From Synechococcaceae bacterium WB4_1_0192 (GTDB taxonomy: Bacteria; Cyanobacteriota; Cyanobacteriia; PCC-6307; Cyanobiaceae), in the NCBI GenBank assembly GCA_009926195.1, contig RFPK01000075.1, positions 1 through 8,280 on the forward strand: a DNA stretch of 8,280 nucleotides, given 5' to 3'. This document shows positions 1 to 5,718 of the stretch, one piece after another (position 1 is the first letter of the stretch; the number at the start of each line of letters is the position of its first letter). Under the pieces are notes generated by a model that saw nothing but the letters and a program-made list of their open reading frames with translations, was not told where the DNA came from and did not search any database. Both the position numbers and the translations under genes were made by a program.

Positions 1-156
1 GATGGGTGGGGCATCGCTGACGCGGGCGGGGTCGCCACCGCGGCCGCCACCGGGCAGACCGCCCTGACAGCCATAGAGGGCGCCGAGGCTGACGCCGAGA
101 CCGAGCAGGGAAGGCAGCAGCAGGCCGCGATTGCGCCGTTGCACCGGTGGGGTCAT
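1..156 (-). CDS. 5' end of an exported, possibly lipid-anchored protein (truncated by the window edge)
   Basis: An open frame of 52 codons runs off the left edge. The N-terminus looks like a secretion signal: basic residues at 7-10 (RRNR), a hydrophobic stretch at about 11-28, then LYGC with Cys30. Gly at -1 and Leu at -3 fit a lipobox, but Tyr at -2 is atypical, so a lipoprotein is possible rather than certain. After Cys30 comes a Gly-rich, low-complexity linker (residues 32-41). In-frame GTG codons at 168 and 180 are alternative starts; an in-frame TGA lies just upstream of 180. ATG at 156 is preferred because a TTTAAT promoter-like hexamer at 189-194 would leave almost no leader for the GTG starts. 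No Shine-Dalgarno is evident. The gene diverges from dnaA. From memory, a secreted trypsin-like/HtrA-type protease gene sits beside dnaA in some relatives, but no catalytic domain is visible here, so the function is unassigned. Confidence 0.6.
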   Translation of the reverse strand, partial: MTPPVQRRNRGLLLPSLLGLGVSLGALYGCQGGLPGGGRGGDPARVSDAPPI

Positions 157-244
157 GGGAAGGCTCACGGCCCGGGTCACTGCGGATCATTAAAGACGGG
201 CCGGACGGCAGCACACCCCTAAGATCCGAAACCGCAGGTTGGGC
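157..244. promoter_or_regulatory. Divergent intergenic region upstream of dnaA, with candidate promoter elements and dnaA RBS
   Basis: This spacer must hold the control signals of two divergent genes. On the minus strand TTTAAT (189-194) matches the -10 consensus at five of six positions and lies about 33 nt upstream of the ATG at 156; no convincing -35 box accompanies it. On the plus strand TAAGAT (220-225) is a weak -10-like hexamer for dnaA without a good -35. AGG at 236-238 lies 6 nt before the GTG at 245, which is why that codon is chosen as the dnaA start. No TTATCCACA-like DnaA box was seen, so neither autoregulation by DnaA nor an origin is supported. The promoter calls are by eye and weak. 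Confidence 0.35.
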
Positions 245-1675
245 GTGACGGTGCAGCAGGGCGAACAGCTGTGGCGTCAGGTGCAGGACGCCCTGCAGGG
301 CAATCTCTCCAAGCCCACCTTCGAGACCTGGATCCGCCCGGCGGTCTGCGGCTCCCTGCAGGCAGATCAGCTGCAGCTGCTGGCACCCAATGCCTTTGCC
401 TGCACGTGGCTGCGCAAGAACTACCTGAACACGATCGCCGCGGTGGCCAGCGAGATCGCCGGCCGGCCGATCCGGGTGGCCGTCGAAGCACCGGCCGATG
501 AGGAGGGCCTTCAGCCCGGGCCTGTCCTTGAGGCATCGCCGCCGGGCGAATCACGCCTCGGGCGTAACGGCCACGGCGAAACCCCGGCCGCAGCGGCGAT
601 CCCCACCAGCACCGCCACCGGGGAGGCGCCGCGCAAGCTGGCGCCGGGTCTCAATCCCCGCTATGTATTCAACCGCTTCGTGGTGGGCCCCAACAGCCGC
701 ATGGCCCATGCCGCGGCACTGGCCGTGGCGGAGGCCCCGGGCCGTGAATTCAATCCCCTGTTCATCTGCGGCGGGGTCGGCCTGGGCAAGACGCACCTGA
801 TGCAGGCGATCGGCCACTACCGCCTCGAGATCGATCCGGATGCGCGCGTGGCCTACGTGAGCACCGAGACCTTCACCAACGACCTGATCCAGGCCATCCG
901 CAAGGACGGCATGCAGAAGTTCCGCGATCGCTATCGGGCAGCGGATCTGATCCTGGTGGACGACATCCAGTTCATCGAGGGCAAGGAATACACCCAGGAA
1001 GAGTTCTTCCACACCTTCAACGCCCTGCATGAGGCCGGTCGCCAGATCGTGATCGCCAGCGACCGGCCGCCCTCCCAGATTCCGCGGCTGCAGGAGCGGC
1101 TGATCTCCCGCTTCTCGATGGGCCTGATCGCCGACATCCAGGCACCGGATCTGGAGACCCGCATGGCGATCCTGCACAAAAAGGCGGAGCAGGAGCGGGT
1201 CAACCTGCCACGCGATCTGATTCATTACCTGGCCGGCCGCTTCACCTCCAACATCCGTGAACTCGAGGGTGCGCTCACACGCGCCGTCGCCTTCGCCTCG
1301 ATCACCGGCCTGCCGATGACGGTGGAATCGGTGGCGCCGATGCTGGATCCAGCCGGCGTGGATGTGGAAGTCACGCCCACGCAGGTGCTGAACAAGGTGG
1401 CGGAGGTCTTCGCCGTGTCGGTGGAGGAGATGAAGAGCCCGAGCCGCAAGCGGGCCGTCAGCCAGGCGCGTCAGGTGGGCATGTATCTGATGCGACAGAG
1501 CACCAACCTCTCCCTGCCGCGCATCGGCGATGAGTTCGGCGGCAAGGACCACTCCACGGTGATGTATGCCGTGGAGCAGATCGAGAAGAAACTCGGCTCC
1601 GACCCGCAGCTGGGGCGCCAGGTGCAGCAGGTGCGCGACCTGCTGCAGATCGACTCACGGCGGCGGGTGCGCTGA
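245..1675 (+). CDS. dnaA: Chromosomal replication initiator protein DnaA
   Basis: AAA+ initiator that binds DnaA boxes and melts the origin to load the helicase. All four domains are visible. Domain I covers residues 1-85 (LWRQVQDAL, PTFETWIRP). A poorly conserved Pro/Ala-rich linker spans about 86-135. The AAA+ domain III runs about 136-368, with Walker A GGVGLGKT (176-183), Walker B LILVDD (235-240), sensor 1 IVIASD (268-273), an arginine-finger region RLISRF (285-290) and sensor 2 NIRELEGALTR (336-346). The DNA-binding domain IV carries the signature GGKDHSTV (432-439). At 476 residues the length is normal. GTG at 245 is chosen because AGG lies 6 nt upstream; TTG 239 and GTG 251 are alternatives that change only two residues. 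It is monocistronic as far as seen, divergent from the gene on its left and convergent with cbbX. Absence of DnaA boxes fits cyanobacteria, where dnaA is commonly unlinked from oriC. Confidence 0.97.
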   Translation: MTVQQGEQLWRQVQDALQGNLSKPTFETWIRPAVCGSLQADQLQLLAPNAFACTWLRKNYLNTIAAVASEIAGRPIRVAVEAPADEEGLQPGPVLEASPPGESRLGRNGHGETPAAAAIPTSTATGEAPRKLAPGLNPRYVFNRFVVGPNSRMAHAAALAVAEAPGREFNPLFICGGVGLGKTHLMQAIGHYRLEIDPDARVAYVSTETFTNDLIQAIRKDGMQKFRDRYRAADLILVDDIQFIEGKEYTQEEFFHTFNALHEAGRQIVIASDRPPSQIPRLQERLISRFSMGLIADIQAPDLETRMAILHKKAEQERVNLPRDLIHYLAGRFTSNIRELEGALTRAVAFASITGLPMTVESVAPMLDPAGVDVEVTPTQVLNKVAEVFAVSVEEMKSPSRKRAVSQARQVGMYLMRQSTNLSLPRIGDEFGGKDHSTVMYAVEQIEKKLGSDPQLGRQVQQVRDLLQIDSRRRVR

Positions 1676-1682
1676 GACTGAC

Positions 1683-1702
1683 CAGCTCAGACGGACGAGC
1701 TG
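1683..1702. terminator. Weak hairpin in the dnaA/cbbX convergent gap
   Basis: CAGCTC (1683-1688) and GAGCTG (1697-1702) form a perfect 6-bp stem with an 8-nt loop, 8 nt after the dnaA stop codon. A second 5-bp stem, GCTGC (1713-1717) with GCAGC (1724-1728), follows. Neither is followed by a T-tract on either strand, so neither is a classical intrinsic terminator. Position between two convergent stop codons is the main reason to list it; it could slow or end transcription from both sides. Confidence 0.25.
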
Positions 1703-1758
1703 AGACCGAACAGCTGCAGCGGCGCAGCCGGATCGGATCGGGCATGCAGACGACCTGC

Positions 1759-2745
1759 TCAGCCGGTGATCGGCTCGCTGGGATCCAATCCCTCCACCTC
1801 GCCGGCAAAGACCCGGCTGGCGGTGATGTCCTCCGCCTCCAGGGTCATCAGATCGAGCTTGGTGATGCCGCGGCTGCCGGACTGATTGAACAGACGATTG
1901 GCCTGACGCATGCGGGCACGGTCGATGGCATTGCGGATCGAGCGGGCATTGGCGAAGAAAGGCAGCCGCATGCGCCGCTGGATGTAGTCAGCGAAAGCAG
2001 CGCTTGCCTCCTCGCTGAAGCGGTAGTTTTCCTCAGCCAGGATCAGGCGGGCGATCGCCAGCAGCTCGGAGGCCGTGTAATCAGGGAAATCAATATGATT
2101 GGCCACCCGGGAAGAGAGACCAGGATTACTGTGATAGAAAACATCCATACGCTCCTTGTAGCCGGCGAAGATCACAACCAGATCGTCGCGATTATTCTCC
2201 ATCACCTGCAACAGGATCTCGATCGATTCGGCGCCATAGTCGCGCTCATTCTCGGGGCGATAGAGATAGTAAGCCTCATCGATGAACAGCACGCCACCCA
2301 TGGCCTTCTTCAGCATCTCCCGCGTCTTGGGGGCGGTGTGACCGATGTACTGCCCCACCAGATCGTCGCGGGTGGCGGTGACCACGTGCCCCTTTCGTAC
2401 ATAACCCAGCCGATGCAGGATCTGGGACATGCGCGCCGCCACGGTGGTCTTGCCAGTACCGGGTGGCCCGGTGAACGACATGTGCAGGCTCGGCGCCGTG
2501 GTGGACAGGCCCACCTGTTTGCGTGCGCGGTCCACCACCAGCAGGGCCGCAATCTCACGGATGCGGGTCTTGACAGGGCGCAGACCGATCAGCTCTTCAT
2601 CCAGCTGGGCCAGCACCCGTTGAACCTCGCCGCCTTCATAGGCGGCGTCCAGATTCACTGGTGCATGGTCTGGATGATCGATGGCAGCACGATCAGCGGC
2701 AGCCTCGACATCGGCTGTGGCACGAGGACGTTCAGAGGAGGTCAT
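1759..2745 (-). CDS. cbbX: CbbX, red-type Rubisco activase AAA+ ATPase
   Basis: Family role: a hexameric AAA+ protein that removes inhibitory sugar phosphates from Rubisco by ATP-driven tugging on the large subunit. Visible motifs: Walker A GPPGTGKTT (93-101), pore-loop region YIGHTAPKT (133-141), Walker B VLFIDEAYY (152-160), sensor-1 region LVVIFAGY (189-196), arginine finger in NPGLSSRV (Arg213) and sensor 2 NARSIRNAIDRAR (266-278), ending in the typical EDITASRVFAGE. The conserved core starts near residue 30 (LDAAYEGGE); before it lies a tail rich in Ala, Asp and Glu that is not typical of proteobacterial CbbX. ATG 2745 is chosen because it overlaps the acRAF stop by 14 nt, suggesting translational coupling. 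A GTG at 2793 would add 16 Arg-rich residues but has GGAG abutting it with no spacing. Identity as CbbX is firm; activase activity on form IA Rubisco in alpha-cyanobacteria is inference. Confidence 0.93.
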   Translation of the reverse strand: MTSSERPRATADVEAAADRAAIDHPDHAPVNLDAAYEGGEVQRVLAQLDEELIGLRPVKTRIREIAALLVVDRARKQVGLSTTAPSLHMSFTGPPGTGKTTVAARMSQILHRLGYVRKGHVVTATRDDLVGQYIGHTAPKTREMLKKAMGGVLFIDEAYYLYRPENERDYGAESIEILLQVMENNRDDLVVIFAGYKERMDVFYHSNPGLSSRVANHIDFPDYTASELLAIARLILAEENYRFSEEASAAFADYIQRRMRLPFFANARSIRNAIDRARMRQANRLFNQSGSRGITKLDLMTLEAEDITASRVFAGEVEGLDPSEPITG

Positions 2746-2986
2746 CGATCGCCGAGGCGAAGGCATGGTCAGCCTCGCCGATCGGCGTCTCACCTCCTTC
2801 CGCGCGCAGCGTGATGTTCACATAGGTGCGGCCGAAGCTGATGTCCGGGTAGCGGCCCTGCTGCTCACAGAAGTCGTTGAGCCGATCGAGGAAGGCCCGG
2901 TTGCTGGCGTAATCGTCGAATTCAATGCGACGCTCCAGCCATTCGATGCGATCGGGCTTGGGGCGGGGGTTCCACTGGTGCTCCAT
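2732..2986 (-). CDS. acRAF, alpha-carboxysome Rubisco assembly factor (pterin-4a-carbinolamine dehydratase-like)
   Basis: An 84-residue protein with the pterin-4a-carbinolamine dehydratase (PCD) fold family pattern: a basic N-terminus, IEFDDYASNRAFLDRL (residues 21-36), then the strongly conserved YPDISFGRTYVNITL (46-60) and an acidic C-terminal helix (about 71-84). True PCDs carry a catalytic His-His-Pro at the point where this protein has Arg45-Tyr46-Pro47, and the downstream Thr-His pair is also missing. Dehydratase activity is therefore unlikely. This is the established pattern of acRAF, a PCD-like protein of cso operons that promotes Rubisco folding and assembly. GGAG lies 3 nt before the ATG, a short spacing. 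Its end overlaps the cbbX start by 14 nt, pairing an assembly factor with an activase. Upstream, 59 nt separate it from cupB. Confidence 0.9.
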   Translation of the reverse strand: MEHQWNPRPKPDRIEWLERRIEFDDYASNRAFLDRLNDFCEQQGRYPDISFGRTYVNITLRAEGGETPIGEADHAFASAIDDLL

Positions 2987-3045
2987 GATCTCCAGGCTAG
3001 ATGGCCGCGGGACGGGGGTTCAGCGGCAGCGGGGGCTGCACCCGC

Positions 3046-4191
3046 TCAGCCGGCGGCCAGGCAGTCGGTGCGACCAGCCGACAGGCGCGTGGCCCAGGCG
3101 CGCGCATAGGCGGCATTGGCCGCCTGATGAGCGGGGTCGTCGCTGTCGAGGGGATGCGGCATCGTGCCGTTGATGGCGGCATTGGTGACGCAGAACATCG
3201 ACTTCTGGAAGCTGCGACAGATCTTGACGCGTACATCGCCTGCACCGCGACCGCGCTGCAGATACCAGTCGTGCAAGGCCTTGGGGAGATGGCGATACAT
3301 GTCCTGCATCAGCAGGCTGGGGGGAATCCCCGCGCCCATGCTCGGCAACGGGTCGGCGTAGAGGGCCCCGTAGGCGAACTGCGCCTGATCGGGAGAGATC
3401 TGCTGAGCCTGAGCGTTGAAGCTCACGGTGCCGAGGAACGGCATGCCGCGCAGGAACACCGCCTCCACATAGGGCACGGCCACATCGACCAGGAAGGTGA
3501 GCCCGGCCTCAGGCGGCAGGATCCAGTGCTGCCGGTCGCCGATGCGCACGGCATAGGTGATCGGATTGGCGGCGGCGGCCACCAGTCCCTGCTTGATGAA
3601 ATCCACCACATCGGCGATCGAGCGGACCGTGGCCTCGCGCTCAGCGGCGGCGAGATCGAGGAACAGATCGCTCATCACCCGCCAGAACTGGCCGAGGGCA
3701 TGGGTGGTGGCGGCCGTGCGGATCTGCTCGGGCAGGAACCCTGGGGCCACCAGCTTCAACAGGGACAGCAGGGGATCACGGCGACTTTTGGCGGCGATCA
3801 CGCTGCCGCACTGGACGGCAAAGAAATCGCTGTCGAGATAGGCATCGAGACCACCGGTACCGTGCCAGAGCATGCCCTTCATGCAGTACTCAGCGTACTC
3901 AAAGTTGATACGGTCGTGATTGAGATGACGCCAGATTTTTGCGGGGCTCAGATCACCGTCGAGATACTTGAAGATCGGCAGGGGATTGAGGAACTGATGT
4001 TCCGCCTGGTAGATCAGGTTACGGCTGTAGGCGTCCAGAACCTCGCCATAGCTCTCGAGCACGCCAACCACCTCAAGCAGATGGTCAGCGGTGTGATCAA
4101 GAAGGGTGCGGCCGCTGAGCAGACGCTGGTGCACCTCGTCAATGCTGAGGGAAACGTTGGCATGAACCAGCTCGGCAGGAATGATCGGCAT
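3046..4191 (-). CDS. cupB: CO2 hydration protein CupB (ChpX) of the NDH-1 CO2-uptake complex
   Basis: A 381-residue member of the ChpX/ChpY (CupB/CupA) family, unique to cyanobacterial CO2 uptake. It docks on the NdhD/NdhF arm of a specialised NDH-1 complex and is thought to convert CO2 to bicarbonate using redox-driven proton movement. Family blocks visible include FLNPLPIFKYLDGDLS (67-82), HLNHDRINFEYAEYC (89-103) and PITYAVRIGDRQHWILPP (210-227). A His89-x4-Arg94 pair lies in the second block; I recall a His/Arg pair with the same +5 spacing as metal-site residues in CupA structures. No signal peptide or long hydrophobic span is seen, as expected for a peripheral subunit. The start lies 1 nt after the ndhD4 stop with GGTGA 6 nt upstream, so coupling is likely. 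The CupB rather than CupA assignment rests mainly on NdhD4/NdhF4-type partners and the alpha-cyanobacterial context. Confidence 0.92.
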   Translation of the reverse strand: MPIIPAELVHANVSLSIDEVHQRLLSGRTLLDHTADHLLEVVGVLESYGEVLDAYSRNLIYQAEHQFLNPLPIFKYLDGDLSPAKIWRHLNHDRINFEYAEYCMKGMLWHGTGGLDAYLDSDFFAVQCGSVIAAKSRRDPLLSLLKLVAPGFLPEQIRTAATTHALGQFWRVMSDLFLDLAAAEREATVRSIADVVDFIKQGLVAAAANPITYAVRIGDRQHWILPPEAGLTFLVDVAVPYVEAVFLRGMPFLGTVSFNAQAQQISPDQAQFAYGALYADPLPSMGAGIPPSLLMQDMYRHLPKALHDWYLQRGRGAGDVRVKICRSFQKSMFCVTNAAINGTMPHPLDSDDPAHQAANAAYARAWATRLSAGRTDCLAAG

Positions 4192-4192
4192 C

Positions 4193-5701
4193 TCAGCTCA
4201 CCCCCGGGAACACAAGGCTCATGGCTGTCGTGGTCGCGTCGCTGATGCGGCTCAGACCAAACGGCAGCAGACCGAGACCCACCACCCCGGTCACCAGGGC
4301 AATGGCCGGCAGGGTTTCGCGCGGTGCCACCGGTGCGAGGGCCACATCCAGTCGGCTGTCGATCTGGGCATCGCCGCAGGGGGGGGTGATCGCCAGACGA
4401 CCGAAGAAGGCCCGGTTCACCAGCAACAGGAAGTAGACCGCTGTCAGTCCGGATCCGACCATCGACAGCAGCGTGGCCAGCGGGAACACGTTGATGGAAC
4501 CGCGGAACACCAGGAATTCGGAGATGAAGCCCGCCATGCCGGGCAGGCCTGCGCTGGCCATCACACCGACGATCATCAGCGAACCGGTGAAGGGAAGCCC
4601 TTTCTCGGGATTCAACAGGCCACGCAGAACGTCCAGGTCGCGGGTGCCGGTCTTGCGATAGACGATCCCTACGAGCAGGAACAACAGGGCTGAAATCAAG
4701 CCATGACTCACCATCTGGAACACTGCGCCGAGCAGGCTGACCGGCGTGTTAGCGGCGGCGGCGAGCAGCACATAGCCCATGTGGCCAACGGAGCTGTAGG
4801 CGACCATCCGCTTCATGTCGGTCTGGGCGATGGCGGCCAGGGAGCCATAGAGCACTGAGATCGCCGCCCAGATCGCCAGTCCTGGAGCGAGCCTGGCCCA
4901 GGCTTCAGGAAACAGACCAAGGCCGAAGCGCAGCAGGCCGTAGGTGCCGAGCTTGAGCAACACTCCGGCGAGCAGGACCGACACAGGGGTCGAGGCCTGG
5001 GTGTGGGCATCAGGTAGCCAGTTGTGCAAGGGCACCAGCGGGATCTTGATACCGAAGCCGATCAGCAGAGCACCCAGCAACAGCAACTGGCCGCCCATCG
5101 ACAGGCGCTCACTGAGCACAGGGGTGAGGCTGAAATCAACGCTGCCGGTGAGCAGAGCCAGGCCGAGGAACGCGCCCAGGATCAACATGCCGGAGATGGC
5201 CGTGAAGATCAGGAATTTGGTGGCTGCATAGGCACGGTTGGCACCTCCCCAGACCGAAATCAGCAGCCACAGGGGAATCAGCTCAAGCTCATAGAACAGG
5301 AAGAACAGCAGCAGGTTCTGGGCGAGGAAGGCACCATTGACCGCACCACTGATCATCAGCAGCATCGCGAAATAGATGCGGGGCCGCTTGTCGATGTCGC
5401 GGGTGATCACGGCGGACACCAGGGTGAGCGCCGCATTGATCAGAACCAGGGGCATCGACAGGCCATCAACACCGAGGCTGTAATCCAGACCGATACCGGG
5501 AAGCCAGCGATGGAGCTCAACCAGTTGCAGGCTGCTCTGGCTGCCATCAAAACGCAGCAGAGCGAGCAGGGAGAGCAGCAATTGCAGAGCCAGGATGGCG
5601 ATGCTGATCAGGCGCAGCCGCTGTGGGCTGGGGCCGCCAGGCCAGAGCAGCACCACCAGGGTGCCGAGGAAGGGAACGAGAAGAAGTGATGACAGCAGCA
5701 T
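4193..5701 (-). CDS. ndhD4: NAD(P)H-quinone oxidoreductase subunit NdhD4 (CO2-uptake type, proton-translocating)
   Basis: A 502-residue antiporter-like membrane subunit homologous to NuoM/ND4, hydrophobic throughout with about 14 predicted helices. It is part of the distal thylakoid membrane arm of NDH-1. Proton-path residues at expected places: Glu138 in FYELELIP, Lys219 in GFGIKIPLVPLHNWLPDAHT, Lys250 in LLKLGTYGLLRF, His333 in SHGL and Glu395 in FISEF. These match the essential Glu/Lys pattern of NuoM (E144, K234, K265, E407 in E. coli), so it should pump protons. The start is set by a strong GGAGGAG 8 nt upstream, nested in the end of ndhF4. The gene sits between ndhF4 and cupB, the usual order for the NDH-1 CO2-uptake module, which separates it from the respiratory NdhD1/D2 forms. 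A run of eight C (coding strand) near codons 439-441 is intact in this copy. Confidence 0.95.
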   Translation of the reverse strand: MLLSSLLLVPFLGTLVVLLWPGGPSPQRLRLISIAILALQLLLSLLALLRFDGSQSSLQLVELHRWLPGIGLDYSLGVDGLSMPLVLINAALTLVSAVITRDIDKRPRIYFAMLLMISGAVNGAFLAQNLLLFFLFYELELIPLWLLISVWGGANRAYAATKFLIFTAISGMLILGAFLGLALLTGSVDFSLTPVLSERLSMGGQLLLLGALLIGFGIKIPLVPLHNWLPDAHTQASTPVSVLLAGVLLKLGTYGLLRFGLGLFPEAWARLAPGLAIWAAISVLYGSLAAIAQTDMKRMVAYSSVGHMGYVLLAAAANTPVSLLGAVFQMVSHGLISALLFLLVGIVYRKTGTRDLDVLRGLLNPEKGLPFTGSLMIVGVMASAGLPGMAGFISEFLVFRGSINVFPLATLLSMVGSGLTAVYFLLLVNRAFFGRLAITPPCGDAQIDSRLDVALAPVAPRETLPAIALVTGVVGLGLLPFGLSRISDATTTAMSLVFPGVS

Positions 5702-5709
5702 GATGGGGT

Positions 5710-5718
5710 CTCCTCCTC
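5710..5718 (-). promoter_or_regulatory. Strong Shine-Dalgarno of ndhD4 overlapping the ndhF4 stop
   Basis: Read on the minus strand, GAGGAGGAG begins inside the TGA stop codon of ndhF4 and ends 8 nt before the ndhD4 ATG. It is the best ribosome binding site in the minus-strand block and fixes the ndhD4 start. A ribosome finishing ndhF4 would cover it, which suggests re-initiation and matched synthesis of the two partner subunits. Confidence 0.8.

Noticed and set aside
157..244. Possible origin of replication beside dnaA
   Set aside because: No DnaA-box-like 9-mers, AT-rich unwinding element or dnaN gene are seen; the region is short and GC-rich, and cyanobacterial dnaA is often unlinked from oriC.
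551..1552. Long open frame antisense to dnaA (333 codons)
   Set aside because: Rich in His, Asp and Arg with no recognisable domain; it mirrors the GC-biased third positions of dnaA, a normal effect in high-GC coding DNA.
2745..2793. Upstream GTG start for cbbX adding 16 residues
   Set aside because: GGAG directly abuts this GTG with no spacer, the added residues are an Arg-rich reading of the acRAF end, and CbbX homologues do not need them.
1744..2814. 356-codon plus-strand frame opposite cbbX and acRAF
   Set aside because: The opposite strand carries clear CbbX and acRAF motifs throughout; the plus-strand translation shows no family pattern.
3026..3039. GCAGC-GGGG-GCTGC hairpin between cupB and acRAF as a terminator
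   Set aside because: The stem is only 5 bp with no T-tract and the downstream genes belong to the same strand block; too weak to call.
3001..4245. 414-codon plus-strand frame opposite cupB
   Set aside because: It is a shadow of the cupB codons; the translation is His/Gly/Glu-rich and resembles no protein family I know.
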